Part shown: positions 26,525 through 37,532 of the stretch, in pieces
Layout: each line of letters begins with the position of its first letter
How positions within the stretch are numbered: position 1 is the stretch's first letter
Source of the DNA: Rhodospirillales bacterium
Lineage (GTDB): Bacteria > Pseudomonadota > Alphaproteobacteria > Rhodospirillales > WMHbin7
Length of the DNA: 64,000 bases
Assembly: GCA_016214125.1 (NCBI GenBank)
Contig: JACRPC010000030.1
Location: 1-64,000, forward strand
Direction of reading: 5' to 3'
Notes under the pieces: model-generated
What the model was told of the DNA's origin: nothing
The model's input: the letters and a program-made list of their open reading frames with translations, nothing else
Databases searched by the model: none
Translations under genes and position numbers: made by a program

Positions 26525-27730
26525 TTATTCCGCCGCCCGGTGCTGCGGCCGGGCAGGAACCATGCTTTCCAATTCCCGCCAGACATCGTCGATGGCGATC
26601 TCGGCAACGCAGGGAAAGACATGCTCCTTGGTCGGACGTTTGTCGCAGCGCCAGAAGCAGTGATAGCACGGCATTTCGTGATAGACGAAGTGGGCCGCGG
26701 GCGGCGTCGCCTCGGGCGGATAGGGCACGAAGCTCCCGAAATGGCCGCCGCCCAAGATCACCACGGTGGGCGCGCCCAGGGCAATCGCCAGATGCGCCGG
26801 ACCGGTGTCGTTGGAGAGCACGGCGGCGGCGTGCTTCATCAGATCGAGCAAGTCGGGCAGCTTGGTTCGCCCGATCAGATTGATCACGCCCGGCCGGTTC
26901 AATTCACGCCGCAGCCGGCCCACCTGGGCCTTTTCAGCGGCGCTGCCGCCGGTGAAGGCCACCCGATAGCCGCGCTCGAGAAGCCGGCGGGCGATGGCGA
27001 GGAAGGAATCGAACGGCCAGCGCCGGCCGGGCTCGTTGGAGCCGAAATTCAGAACCACATAGGGCGGACCTTCGGCGACCGGCGGCGCCCGATCGCGCCA
27101 GGCGATCTGGGGCGGCTCGGGAGCGATCGTCTTGCCGGCGATCTCCGAGATGAAACGGAAATGGCGCAGGATTTCGTGGGTCGGATAGGGGCCGGTGTCG
27201 ATCAGCCGGGTCGCCTTCTGCATGTAGTAGCCGAACTCGGCCCTTGTGGCGTCGCTCACATAGGGACGCGACAAGACGCTCACCGGCGCCGCCGCGAACC
27301 AGACCAGGCTGTCGGCGGTCAATGCCTTCCGGAAGAAGATGTCGGAAACCGCGACCTGGAAACCCTGTCGGCGCACCCATAAGGCCTCGCGGAAGCGGTA
27401 CAGCGGCTGGCGCTCGAAGGCGTGTTCGTCGATCACCTTGAGGCGATAGCCGGCGAAAACTTCGCCGACCAGACTGCCCCAGGAGGTGCAGCCCAAGACG
27501 GTGACCGCCCCGGGCTCGATCCCGAAGGCTTCGGCATAGTGATCGAGGGTGCGGCGAAACAGCACCATGTCGCCGATGCCGTCCATCCGCACCACCAGCA
27601 GCCCCTGGGGTTTCTTGAAGACCGGCCAGAGCCGCACCAAAAGATCGAGCGGGCGGAACATCCACCAGCGCCGGCGCATGCCGAGCAGCCAAAGCGGCGA
27701 GGTTTGGGCGGATTCCGGGGTCGAATTCAT
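26525..27730 (-). CDS. Glycosyltransferase family 9, third copy
   Basis: 401 residues on the opposite strand, converging directly on the AmpG-like gene with no gap. LLVVRMDGIGDMVLFRRTLD opens the GT9 domain and AAAVLSNDTGPAHLAIALGA is the donor-site motif; PCYHCFWRCDKR near the end gives a cysteine cluster. A 60-residue N-terminal extension carries no signal peptide. Likely lipopolysaccharide or related glycan assembly. A -10-like TAGCAT lies 5 bases before the ATG. Confidence 0.87.
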   Translation of the reverse strand: MNSTPESAQTSPLWLLGMRRRWWMFRPLDLLVRLWPVFKKPQGLLVVRMDGIGDMVLFRRTLDHYAEAFGIEPGAVTVLGCTSWGSLVGEVFAGYRLKVIDEHAFERQPLYRFREALWVRRQGFQVAVSDIFFRKALTADSLVWFAAAPVSVLSRPYVSDATRAEFGYYMQKATRLIDTGPYPTHEILRHFRFISEIAGKTIAPEPPQIAWRDRAPPVAEGPPYVVLNFGSNEPGRRWPFDSFLAIARRLLERGYRVAFTGGSAAEKAQVGRLRRELNRPGVINLIGRTKLPDLLDLMKHAAAVLSNDTGPAHLAIALGAPTVVILGGGHFGSFVPYPPEATPPAAHFVYHEMPCYHCFWRCDKRPTKEHVFPCVAEIAIDDVWRELESMVPARPQHRAAE

Positions 27731-27771
27731 GGCCTATGCTACGGTGTCGGGCCCCGCCGGCAACAGGAAAA

Positions 27772-29589
<1,818 letters not shown>

Positions 29590-29599
29590 GAGCGGTGGC

Positions 29600-30589
29600 T
29601 TATCCCATTTTTTCGGCAATGAGCCGGTCGAGTGGCCGGCCGGGCCGGGCGCCGACATGGCCGATGACTTCGGCGGCGCAGATGCCGCCCAGGCGGGCAC
29701 AATCGGCCAGGCTGCGGCCGGTGGCCAGGCCGTGCAGGAAACCGGCGGCGTAAAGATCGCCGGCGCCGGTGGTGTCGATCACTGCGACGTCGGCTTCGGC
29801 GTCGATGATGTGGACTTCGTCGCCCGCCAGCACGACCGAGCCCTTTTCCGAGCGGGTCAGCGCCGCGATCTCGCAATGGCCGCGCATCGCCTGAAGGGCG
29901 TCGTCGAACTCCACCGTCTGGTACAGCGCGCCGATCTCGTTTTCGTTGGCGAACAGGATGTCGACATGGTTCTTGACCAGATCGAGGAATTCGGCGCGGT
30001 GGCGGTTGACGCAGAAGCCGTCGGACAGCGAGAGCGCCACCTTGCGACCCGCCTTGTGGGCCAACGTGGCCGCTTTGGTGAAGGCTTCCTTGGCGGCCGG
30101 CGGATCGAAGAGATAGCCTTCGAGGTAGGTGACCTTGGATTGGGCGATCAGATCGGCGTCGATGTCCTCGGGGCCCAATTGGGTGCAGGCCCCCAGATAG
30201 GTCTGCATCGTGCGCTGGGCGTCGGGGGTGACCAGGATCAGGCAGCGCGCCGTCGTCGGCCCCTTGCGCATCGGCGGGGTGGCGAAATAGACCCCGGCGG
30301 CGGTGAGGTCGTGGCGGAAGACCCGGCCCAGTTCGTCGTCATGCACCTTGCCGATATAGGCGGCGCGCGAACCCAGCGAGGCCAGCCCGGCCATGGTGTT
30401 GGCGGCCGAGCCGCCCGAGCATTCGACGCCCGGCCCCATCTCGGCATAGAGCCGCTGCGCCTGGTGGGCGTCGATCAACGTCATGCCGCCCTTGGGCAGG
30501 CTGTGCCGGGCCAGGAAGGCGTCGGTGGAATGGGCCAGCACATCGACGATGGCGTTGCCGATGCCGACCACATCGAAGGGAGCGGCCAT
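29600..30589 (-). CDS. PfkB-family adenosine kinase-like sugar kinase
   Basis: 329 residues from the ATG at 30589. [13 protein letters not shown] at the N-terminus, [15 protein letters not shown] in the middle and the PfkB signature [20 protein letters not shown] with the catalytic Asp near the C-terminus. The arrangement is that of bacterial adenosine kinases common in alphaproteobacteria; inosine-guanosine or sugar specificity cannot be excluded. Divergent from the EI24 gene. Confidence 0.88.
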   Translation of the reverse strand: MAAPFDVVGIGNAIVDVLAHSTDAFLARHSLPKGGMTLIDAHQAQRLYAEMGPGVECSGGSAANTMAGLASLGSRAAYIGKVHDDELGRVFRHDLTAAGVYFATPPMRKGPTTARCLILVTPDAQRTMQTYLGACTQLGPEDIDADLIAQSKVTYLEGYLFDPPAAKEAFTKAATLAHKAGRKVALSLSDGFCVNRHRAEFLDLVKNHVDILFANENEIGALYQTVEFDDALQAMRGHCEIAALTRSEKGSVVLAGDEVHIIDAEADVAVIDTTGAGDLYAAGFLHGLATGRSLADCARLGGICAAEVIGHVGARPGRPLDRLIAEKMG

Positions 30590-30673
30590 GAAGCGACCCT
30601 GTCTTGATTGATAAAGCCGGCGGGAGTATAGCGACGCTTTGCCGAACCACAAGGCCGAAGGCAAGGTGCCGTC

Positions 30674-31345
30674 ATGATTGTTGGCCTGTTCAAGGCCCTG
30701 GCGCAACTGAACGATCCCCGCCTGCGACGGGTGCTTTGGGCGTCGCTGGGCTGGGCCTTCGTGCTTCACGCCGCCCTCTACGCCGTTTTGGGCTTTGCCC
30801 TTCAGCATCTGCCCACCACCGATCTGGCCTGGCTCGACACCCTGTTGCGGGTCGTAAGTGGGCTGGGCGCCTTCCTGGCCAGCCTGTGGCTGTTTCCGGC
30901 CGTGGTCAGCGTCATCCTGGGCTTCTATCTCGAGCAGGTGGTGGCGACGGTCGAAAACCGCCATTACCCGAACCTGCCGAGACCAAGGGCCCAGCCGGTG
31001 GTGGAATCGGTGGCGACCGCGCTGCGCTTCGCCGCCGTCGCCGTGGGTCTGAACATCCTGTTTCTGCCGCTCTATCTGATCCCGGTGATCAATGTCGGCG
31101 CCTTTCTGCTTCTCAACGGCTATCTGCTCGGGCGGGAATATTTCGAGCTGGTGGCCGCCCGGCGCCTGGAGCCCTTGGCGATGCATCAGACCCGGCTGCG
31201 CCATCGCGGTCGGTTTCTTCTGTTGGGCATCGCGGCGGCGGCTTTGCTGCTGGTGCCGCTCGTCAATCTGGTGGCGCCGATCGTTGCCGCCGCCTGGATG
31301 GTTCACCTGCTGGAATCCTTGCGTTGGCGAGACGAACGGCTATAA
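30674..31345 (+). CDS. EI24-domain (CysZ-like) membrane protein
   Basis: 223 residues with about four to five hydrophobic segments and the conserved NVLFLPLYLIPVINVGAFLL-like region of the EI24/CysZ family, of which CysZ is a sulfate-linked permease. Whether this member transports sulfate is unknown. The promoter of the next gene overlaps its stop codon. Confidence 0.82.
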   Translation: MIVGLFKALAQLNDPRLRRVLWASLGWAFVLHAALYAVLGFALQHLPTTDLAWLDTLLRVVSGLGAFLASLWLFPAVVSVILGFYLEQVVATVENRHYPNLPRPRAQPVVESVATALRFAAVAVGLNILFLPLYLIPVINVGAFLLLNGYLLGREYFELVAARRLEPLAMHQTRLRHRGRFLLLGIAAAALLLVPLVNLVAPIVAAAWMVHLLESLRWRDERL

Positions 31346-31346
31346 T
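31319..31346 (+). promoter_or_regulatory. Sigma-70-type promoter for the bactofilin gene
   Basis: A perfect -10 TATAAT (31341-31346) overlaps the EI24 stop codon, with a weak TTGCGT 16 bases upstream. The expected leader of about 67 bases contains the hairpin CTTGCC-GCCGCG-GGCAAG (31367-31384) before the GAGGGAAAGG RBS. Confidence 0.55.
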
Positions 31347-31419
31347 ATAATTGCGTGTGCCAAGCGCTTGCCGCCGCGGGCAAGGCAGCCGCGATTCTTT
31401 GAGGGAAAGGTCTAACCGA

Positions 31420-32034
31420 ATGTTCCGGCGCAAGAATCCCGAGGACGAGGATCTCAAATCTTCTCCGTCGGCTGAAAGCGATTCCGATCTCGACGAGATG
31501 GGCGCGCCGCCCCTGAAACCCTTTACCCGCAAAGGATCGCATATGCCCAACAAACCGCCGGCGCAGCCCTTCCGGCCGGATATTCCCAGGCGGGTGGTCG
31601 ATATTCCGGGCGCGCCCCGGCGCAACGACCGGCCCAACGAGGGCGACGGCAAGAAGCTGATCGTCGGCCGCGAGATCTGCCTGACCGGCGAAATCAGCGC
31701 CTGCGACCGTCTGGTGGTCGAGGGCACGGTCGAGGCTTCGCTGTCCAACGCCCGCTCGATCGACATCACCGAAACCGGCCTTTTCAAGGGCAATGCCGAA
31801 GTCGACGACGCCACCATCAACGGCCGCTTCGAAGGCCGGCTGTCGGTGCGCGGCCGCTTGGTGGTGCGCGCCCTGGGCAAGGTGTCGGGCACCGTTCGCT
31901 ATGGCAGCCTGGTGGTCGAATCCGGCGGCGAGATCGCCGGCACCGTCGAGGTCGTCCGCGCCGCCAACGAGGAACAGCCCCTCTTGGGATTCAGCCACCC
32001 GCCGGCCGCGGCCGACGGCGAGTCCAAGGCCTGA
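31420..32034 (+). CDS. Bactofilin family cytoskeletal protein
   Basis: 204 residues from the ATG at 31420, preceded by GAGGGAAAGG. A polar, charged N-terminal tail of about 75 residues leads into the DUF583 beta-helix (LIVGREICLTGEISACDRLVVEGT... through ...LVVESGGEIAGTVEV), built of short right-handed turns. Bactofilins polymerise without nucleotide and organise cell-wall enzymes or stalk/shape proteins. Its stop overlaps the next start by one base. Confidence 0.92.
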   Translation: MFRRKNPEDEDLKSSPSAESDSDLDEMGAPPLKPFTRKGSHMPNKPPAQPFRPDIPRRVVDIPGAPRRNDRPNEGDGKKLIVGREICLTGEISACDRLVVEGTVEASLSNARSIDITETGLFKGNAEVDDATINGRFEGRLSVRGRLVVRALGKVSGTVRYGSLVVESGGEIAGTVEVVRAANEEQPLLGFSHPPAAADGESKA

Positions 32035-32492
32035 TGGCGATCCGGCCGGGCGCGCGCTGGGCGGCCTTGGGGGCGATGGCGCTTCTGCTGCCCGCCTGCT
32101 CGCTGTCGAATGTGGGGGCCGAGGCCCCGCCAAGCGCCACCGCCCAGGCGCGCTTCGAAGCCGCCCAGTCCCCCGCCGCCCAGCCCGAGACGGAGACCGC
32201 CTCGATCCCGGCGCCGGCCGCCCTCCCCGTTCCCGCCCCCAATCCCGAGGAGCTGGTGGGACTGGCGTCGCGCGAGGTGGCCGAGCTGTTGGGCTTTCCC
32301 CAGCTCAGGCGGCGCGAAAGCCCGGCCGAGCTTTGGCAGTACGCCAATCAAAGCTGCATCCTCGATCTCTTCTTTTCGAAAGAGACCGAGCCGGCCCGGG
32401 TCGCCTATGTCAATCTGCGCAGCCTCAATCCGGTGAAGATGTCGCGCGGCCAGTGCATGGCCGAGCTGATGCCGAAACCCGGGCGCAGTTGA
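32034..32492 (+). CDS. Hypothetical lipoprotein
   Basis: 152 residues. Signal with lipobox LLPAC (Cys22), a low-complexity Ala/Pro/Glu linker (about 28-75), then a compact domain LVGLASREVAELLGFPQLRR...LWQYANQSCILDLFFS resembling the fold of SmpA/OmlA-like small lipoproteins. Two cysteines (in SCILD and GQCMAE) could form a disulfide in the periplasm. Start overlaps the bactofilin stop (tgATGg), suggesting joint expression. Function unknown. Confidence 0.7.
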   Translation: MAIRPGARWAALGAMALLLPACSLSNVGAEAPPSATAQARFEAAQSPAAQPETETASIPAPAALPVPAPNPEELVGLASREVAELLGFPQLRRRESPAELWQYANQSCILDLFFSKETEPARVAYVNLRSLNPVKMSRGQCMAELMPKPGRS

Positions 32493-32652
32493 CCCGCCGA
32501 GGCGGGCGCCGCATCGGCCGTTCGAACCCAAAGCGGGGACCAGGATCCCCAGATCGTTACGTTTTCCATATCCTATCCTTTGATAACCCCGATTTCGGGA
32601 AAAAATCGGTTCGGTAACCGTCAAGGGTTCTTGCGCCGGCGGTTTGGGGCGC

Positions 32653-32681
32653 TTGACGTTAATACCCTCCAATACGATACT
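32653..32681 (+). promoter_or_regulatory. Candidate sigma-70 promoter of the TRAP-flavoprotein operon
   Basis: TTGACG (32653-32658, 5 of 6) and GATACT (32676-32681, 4 of 6) are separated by 17 bases. The first copy of the CTTCGATGATCG repeat begins two bases after the -10 and could be an operator. Confidence 0.5.
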
Positions 32682-32860
32682 GCTTCGATGATCGGCCGGG
32701 GAATGGGACCCACGGCAGGCCGGCTTGGGGATCGTCCGATCCTGCGCATCCTTCGATGATCGCTCAAAGAGCGTCCGAGCTGAAACTTGATCCGCCGGCC
32801 GAGGGCCGATGCACCATTTTCCCGGCCCCACCGTCGACGGAAATTGCCGGCAAAGAATTA

Positions 32861-32884
32861 GGGACACCGGAGCCACCGGTGCCC
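32861..32884 (+). promoter_or_regulatory. Hairpin adjoining the RBS of the TAXI gene
   Basis: GGGACACCGG pairs with CCGGTGCCC (9 bp, one bulged A, 5-base loop AGCCA). It ends six bases before the GGGAGG Shine-Dalgarno at 32891. It could modulate translation start or mRNA stability; it lacks a U-run, so it is not an obvious terminator. Confidence 0.45.
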
Positions 32885-32902
32885 ATAAATGGGAGGCTTA
32901 CC

Positions 32903-33862
32903 ATGAAGATTCTTACCACCCTGGCGGCAATGATTGTGTCGCTGCTCGGTGCCAGCGCCAACGCCGCCAGTTGGGGGGTGGGCAGCGGGCCGCAGGGCAC
33001 GGTTATCTACACCTCCGCGGCGGCAATCGCCAAACTGGCTAGCGAGAAGGCGGGGCTCGACCTGCGGGTCCAGCCCTACGGTGGCTCGTCGCAATACGTA
33101 CCCCTGGTCGGCACCAAGGAAATCGACTTTGCCCTCGCCAATATTCTCGAGGTCAGTTCGGCGGTGGATGGAACCTTGATCTTCCAGGGCCGCAAAAGTC
33201 CCGACATCCGGGTGGTGGCGGTGATCTTTCCCTTGACCGGGAGCTTTTTCGTCCGGGCCGATTCGCCGATCAAGAGCCTCAAGGATTTGAAGGGCAAGCG
33301 GTTGCCGACCGGCTATTCCAGTCAGGCGATCATTCGCCCGCTGACCGACGCGGTGTTGGCCAATGGCATGATCTCGACCGACGATGTCAAAGCCGGTCCG
33401 GTGCCCAACGTCATCCGTGCGGCCGAGGACTTCGCGCAGGGCAAGGCCGACGCCTTTTTCTTCGGGATCGGCGGGGCCAAGGTCGCCGAGGTGGCGGCGG
33501 GTGTCGGCGGCGTGCGCCTGTTGCCGCTCGATGACGATCCGCGAGCGGTGGCGGCGATGCGCAAGATCGTGCCGCAGTCCTATATCACCACCCTGCAGCC
33601 TTCGGACAAATATGTCGGCGTGGTCGGGCCGACCAAGGTCATGGCCTATGATTTCCTGCTCATCGCCGGCGCCCATGTTCCCGACGAGATCGTCCACAAG
33701 CTGACCGCGACGATCGCCGCCAACAAGGCCGATCTGGCGGCGGCGGCGCCGTTTTTCTTCGATTTCGAGGTCGCCAAGATGGCCAAGAAAAACGGCCTTT
33801 CCTACCATCCGGGGGCGGTGAAATTCTATCAGGAAAGCGGTCTTTGGCCACCCAAGGACTGA
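32903..33862 (+). CDS. TAXI-type TRAP transporter solute-binding protein
   Basis: 319 residues with a signal peptide (MKILTTLAAMIVSLLGASANA) and the TAXI-family body: GTVIYTSAAAIAKLASEKAG, VQPYGGSSQYVPLV and DFALANILEV near the N-terminus. Periplasmic; delivers an organic acid-like ligand to the fused permease encoded 4 bases downstream. GGGAGG lies 6 bases before the ATG. TAXI proteins bind diverse carboxylates, so the ligand cannot be named; the linked redox genes are the best clue. Confidence 0.92.
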   Translation: MKILTTLAAMIVSLLGASANAASWGVGSGPQGTVIYTSAAAIAKLASEKAGLDLRVQPYGGSSQYVPLVGTKEIDFALANILEVSSAVDGTLIFQGRKSPDIRVVAVIFPLTGSFFVRADSPIKSLKDLKGKRLPTGYSSQAIIRPLTDAVLANGMISTDDVKAGPVPNVIRAAEDFAQGKADAFFFGIGGAKVAEVAAGVGGVRLLPLDDDPRAVAAMRKIVPQSYITTLQPSDKYVGVVGPTKVMAYDFLLIAGAHVPDEIVHKLTATIAANKADLAAAAPFFFDFEVAKMAKKNGLSYHPGAVKFYQESGLWPPKD

Positions 33863-33866
33863 CCGG

Positions 33867-35825
33867 ATGCCGCCCGAGCAATTGCCCGACGAATCAAATG
33901 TTGGCGATGCCCGTCAGGCCTCGCGCCTTGTTCGGGCGAGCGCGGATACGCTGGCGGCGCTGATCGTCATTTCCTCGGTGGTTTGGGCGGCCGACATCCC
34001 CCGGATGTTCGGCTTCATCGCCTACACCGAGCAGTTCCTGGCCATGATGTTGGGCTTGGCGCTGGCTCTTGCCTATCTGCGCCTCCCGGTTGGCGGGGGC
34101 AAGCGCCAGCGATTGCCCTGGTACGATGCTCTCGCCGCCGGTCTGGCCCTGGTGATTTGCCTCTACGTCGCCGCCCAATACACCATCTTGATCGATGAAA
34201 CCACCTTCCGACCGCTCAAGCTGGTTGTCGTCGGGGTCCTGTTGACGGGGTTGCTCTTGGAAGCCCTGCGCCGGATGGTGGGGCCGACCCTCTGCCTCGT
34301 CGTCCTGGTGTTTATCCTCTACGCTTTGTTCGGGCACCTGATCCCCGGCCGCCTCGCGGGGCGGCCGATCGCCATCGACCGTCTGGCCGTCTACATCGGG
34401 ATCGATTCCAATGCCGTCTTCGGCATGCCGATGATTGTCGGCACCATCGTCGTCATTCCCTTTATTCTGCTTGGCCAGGTCTTGGGGCGCTGCGGCGGTT
34501 CGGATTTCTTCACCGACATCGCGATCGCCTTGATGGGGCGCTACCGCGGCGGCTCGGCGAAAATCGCCGTGGTCGGCTCGGGCCTGTTCGGCATGATCTC
34601 GGGCAGCGCCGTCGCCAACGTCGCCACCGTCGGCACCATCACCATTCCGATGATGCGCCGGGCTGGCTACCCGGCGGCGTTGGCGGGGGCGATCGAGGCG
34701 GTGGGATCGACCGGCGGCCAGTTGATGCCACCGGTGATGGGCGCCGCCGCCTTCCTGATGGCGGAATTCCTGCAAACCAGCTACGGCGCGGTGTGCGTCG
34801 CCGCGACCATACCGGCCATCCTCTATTATCTCTCGCTGTTCGTGCAGGTCGATCTCGAGGCGGCGCGCAACGGCATCGCCGCCGTCAAGTCCGAGCGTTC
34901 GGTGCGAGCGGTCCTGGCTCAGGGTTGGCATGTTCCGATCCCGTTCGTCGTCCTCATCGTCGCCCTTTTCGGCTTCAACCTGCAGCCGGAATCGGCGATG
35001 CTGGTGGCGCTGCTGCCGCTTCTGGCCACCGGCTTTGCCTTGGGCTACCGCGGCCGCAAGCTGGTCTGGCGCGACCTGTGGCCGATTCTTTGCGCCGCCG
35101 GGGTCGGGGCACTGGACATCATCCTGATCTGCGCCGCCGCCGGCATCATCATCGGCATCCTCAATCTCTCGGGCCTGTCCTTCGCCCTGACCATGATCCT
35201 GGTCGAACTTGGCCACGGCAGCCTCGCGGTGCTGTTGCTGGCGGCGGCGGTGATCGCCCTGATCCTGGGCATGGGAATGCCGACGGTCGGCGTCTACGTC
35301 CTGGTCGCCACCCTGGTCGCGCCGGCGATGATCGAGATGGGAGTCTCGCCAATGGCCGCCCACATGTTCGTTTTCTATTTCGGGATGCTGTCGATGATCA
35401 CCCCGCCGGTCGCTCTCGCGGCCTACGCCGCCGCCAGTTTGGCCCACTCGGACGTCATGCGGGTCGGCTGGACCGCCTGCCGGGTCGGCTGGGTGGCCTT
35501 CATCGTCCCCTTCCTGTTTGTTGCCGCGCCCAACCTGCTGATGGTCGGCCATTGGTCCGACATCGGCTTGGCCTTGATCACCGCCATCGCCGGTTTGTGG
35601 TTCACGGCGGTCGGTGTGGTTGGGCATCTGAACGCGTCGTTGCGCCCCCTGCAACGCGCCCTGTTCACCATCGCCGGCATCCTGCTGCTGATTCCGGCCC
35701 AGGCCTTCCCCGGTGCGGTATGGACCGATATTCTTGGTGCCCTTCTGGGGCTTTTTCTTCTTTTCGTTCATTTCCCCAAGTTTCGCCGCCGTCTGTCGCC
35801 GACCCGCATTTCCGGAGGTTCGTAA
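33867..35825 (+). CDS. TRAP transporter fused permease (4TM/12TM)
   Basis: 652 residues, all membrane protein. A short N-terminal small-subunit-like part (about 30-150) is fused to the DctM-like large subunit with GMISGSAVANVATVGTITIP (about 245-265), GSTGGQLMPPVMGAAAFLMA and LGMGMPTVGVYVLVATLVAP, the hallmarks of TAXI-associated fusion permeases. Secondary, Na+-coupled uptake is expected. Stop codon directly abuts the flavoprotein start. Confidence 0.93.
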   Translation: MPPEQLPDESNVGDARQASRLVRASADTLAALIVISSVVWAADIPRMFGFIAYTEQFLAMMLGLALALAYLRLPVGGGKRQRLPWYDALAAGLALVICLYVAAQYTILIDETTFRPLKLVVVGVLLTGLLLEALRRMVGPTLCLVVLVFILYALFGHLIPGRLAGRPIAIDRLAVYIGIDSNAVFGMPMIVGTIVVIPFILLGQVLGRCGGSDFFTDIAIALMGRYRGGSAKIAVVGSGLFGMISGSAVANVATVGTITIPMMRRAGYPAALAGAIEAVGSTGGQLMPPVMGAAAFLMAEFLQTSYGAVCVAATIPAILYYLSLFVQVDLEAARNGIAAVKSERSVRAVLAQGWHVPIPFVVLIVALFGFNLQPESAMLVALLPLLATGFALGYRGRKLVWRDLWPILCAAGVGALDIILICAAAGIIIGILNLSGLSFALTMILVELGHGSLAVLLLAAAVIALILGMGMPTVGVYVLVATLVAPAMIEMGVSPMAAHMFVFYFGMLSMITPPVALAAYAAASLAHSDVMRVGWTACRVGWVAFIVPFLFVAAPNLLMVGHWSDIGLALITAIAGLWFTAVGVVGHLNASLRPLQRALFTIAGILLLIPAQAFPGAVWTDILGALLGLFLLFVHFPKFRRRLSPTRISGGS

Positions 35826-37520
35826 ATGTCCGCATGGCTTTCCGGTGAAGTTCACCGCATCAAGACCGACGTCGCCGTCATCGGCGGGGGCACCGCCGGC
35901 CTCAACGTCGCCATGGCGGCGCGCGAAGCTGGAGCCAGCGTGCTGATTGTCGATAAGGCGCACATCATGCGCTCGGGCGCGATTGCCGGGGGTATCGACC
36001 ATTTCATGGCCTATCTCGACACCGGCGAATCCTGGGACACCCGCGAGGCTTGGCTCAAATACGTCGGCAAGGTGGCGCGCGGCGCTGCCGATTTGCGCAT
36101 CCACGAGAAGGTGTTCTGCGACGAACTGCCCGCCGCCTTGGCGCGGGTCGAGAAGATCGGCATTTCGCTGCGCCAGAAGGATTCGGGCGAGATTTTCCGC
36201 ACCCAGACCCTCGGTCAACCGGGGCCGTACTCGATCAACTTCGACGGCAAGTTCCTCAAGCCGGCGATGGCCAAGGAAGTGGCGCGGCGCCGCTGCAAGG
36301 TGATCAATCGCGTGCAGGTTACCAACCTCTATCTGCACGATGGCGAACTTGCGGGCTTCGCCGGCTGGGACATGCGGACCGGCGACTTCTATGAGGTCCA
36401 GGCCAAGGCGGTGGTGATCGCCACCGGCAACACCAACCGCATGTTCAAGAGTCAGACCGGCAACCCGTTCAATCTGTGGTATTGCCCGGCCAATACCGGC
36501 GATCTGCACCGAGCCGCCTGGGACGCGGGGGTGGAACTGGCCAACGTCGAATACGTGCGCATGACCATTGTTCCCAAGGGCTTCAGCGCCCCCGGCTTCA
36601 ACGCCTTTTTCGGCATGGGCGGCAAGTTCGTCAACGGTCTGGGCGATGCGTTCATGAACACCTACCATCCGATGGGCGACAAAGCGCCGCGCAATGTGAT
36701 GGTGTGGGGGGCGCTGCAGGAGGTGCGGGCCGGCCGGGGGCCGATCTACATCGACGTTCGCCACCTCAAGCCGAAGGATCTCGAGCATCTGTTCTTCACC
36801 CTCGGCATCGACAAGGATACCCTGCCCGAGTTCCTCCACGCCAAGGGCTACAGCCGCGAGGGAACGATGATCGAGATGACGATTTCCGAGCCGATGCAGG
36901 CGCGGCCGTCGGAAATGTGCGGGGCGGGAATCAAGATCGACGAAACCTGCGCCTCCAACATTCCGGGCGTTTTCGGCGCCGGCGACGCGTCCGATCAGAT
37001 GGGCTGCCTGCACATGTGCATGGCCGGCGGTTTTGCCGCGGGCAAGCACGCCGCCCGTTATGCGCTCCGCCAGACGCGCCACCGTCCCCTTGATGCCAAG
37101 GTGCTGACCGCCGAGCGCAAGCGCGTCTTTGCCCCGTTGACCCGGCGGGCCGGCCTGCATTACGGCGAGTTCGAGGGCATCGTCCGCATCATCACCACCG
37201 ATCATTTCGGGCCGATCAAGACCGAGATCAGCCTGACCTCGGGCATCGCCAAGCTCGACCAGCTCGATTCGCACCGTGAGGAACTCAAGGCGTCCAATCT
37301 CCATGAGCTTATGCGTTGCCACGAGGCGATGAACATTCACGCGATGGCCAAGATCGTCGCCCACGCCTCGCTGGCGCGGCCCGAATCGCGCTTCAGTCCC
37401 TACCATCACCGGGCCGATCATCCTGAAACCAAGGACGAATATTGCGGTCTGGTGGTGGTTGGCAAGGGCGCCGACGGCCGCCCGACCACCCGTTTCCAGC
37501 CGCTTCACTACGCTGTCTGA
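35826..37520 (+). CDS. FAD-dependent oxidoreductase, AprA/FrdA-like subunit of unknown substrate
   Basis: 564 residues. N-terminal dinucleotide motif DVAVIGGGTAGLNVA (G20-G25), then VLIVDKAHIMRSGAIAGGID, which resembles adenylylsulfate reductase AprA more than SdhA/FrdA; GRGPIYIDVRHL and the second FAD motif IPGVFGAGDASDQMGCLH follow. By eye, the AprA segment that normally supplies an APS-binding Asn (G-L-x-A-I-N-x-Y) reads GIDHFMAYLD here, so true APS reductase activity is doubtful. Cytoplasmic, no twin-arginine signal. Partner ferredoxin is 12 bases downstream. Likely reduces or oxidises the solute imported by the TRAP system; inference. Confidence 0.82.
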   Translation: MSAWLSGEVHRIKTDVAVIGGGTAGLNVAMAAREAGASVLIVDKAHIMRSGAIAGGIDHFMAYLDTGESWDTREAWLKYVGKVARGAADLRIHEKVFCDELPAALARVEKIGISLRQKDSGEIFRTQTLGQPGPYSINFDGKFLKPAMAKEVARRRCKVINRVQVTNLYLHDGELAGFAGWDMRTGDFYEVQAKAVVIATGNTNRMFKSQTGNPFNLWYCPANTGDLHRAAWDAGVELANVEYVRMTIVPKGFSAPGFNAFFGMGGKFVNGLGDAFMNTYHPMGDKAPRNVMVWGALQEVRAGRGPIYIDVRHLKPKDLEHLFFTLGIDKDTLPEFLHAKGYSREGTMIEMTISEPMQARPSEMCGAGIKIDETCASNIPGVFGAGDASDQMGCLHMCMAGGFAAGKHAARYALRQTRHRPLDAKVLTAERKRVFAPLTRRAGLHYGEFEGIVRIITTDHFGPIKTEISLTSGIAKLDQLDSHREELKASNLHELMRCHEAMNIHAMAKIVAHASLARPESRFSPYHHRADHPETKDEYCGLVVVGKGADGRPTTRFQPLHYAV

Positions 37521-37532
37521 GAGGTTCCAGCC

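Larger units (their letters stand above)
32493..32902. other. 410-bp leader/intergenic region of the TRAP operon
   Basis: No gene. Contains a plausible promoter (32653-32681), a 12-bp direct repeat CTTCGATGATCG at 32683-32694 and 32751-32762, and a stable hairpin (32861-32884) ending six bases before the SD of the binding-protein gene. The predicted transcript leader is about 215 bases, long enough to hold a regulatory RNA structure. No divergent regulator gene is present. Confidence 0.55.

Noticed and set aside
35826-37520. Straight annotation as adenylylsulfate reductase alpha or fumarate reductase
   Set aside because: Catalytic-region residues by eye do not match either, and sulfate-reduction genes are absent nearby.
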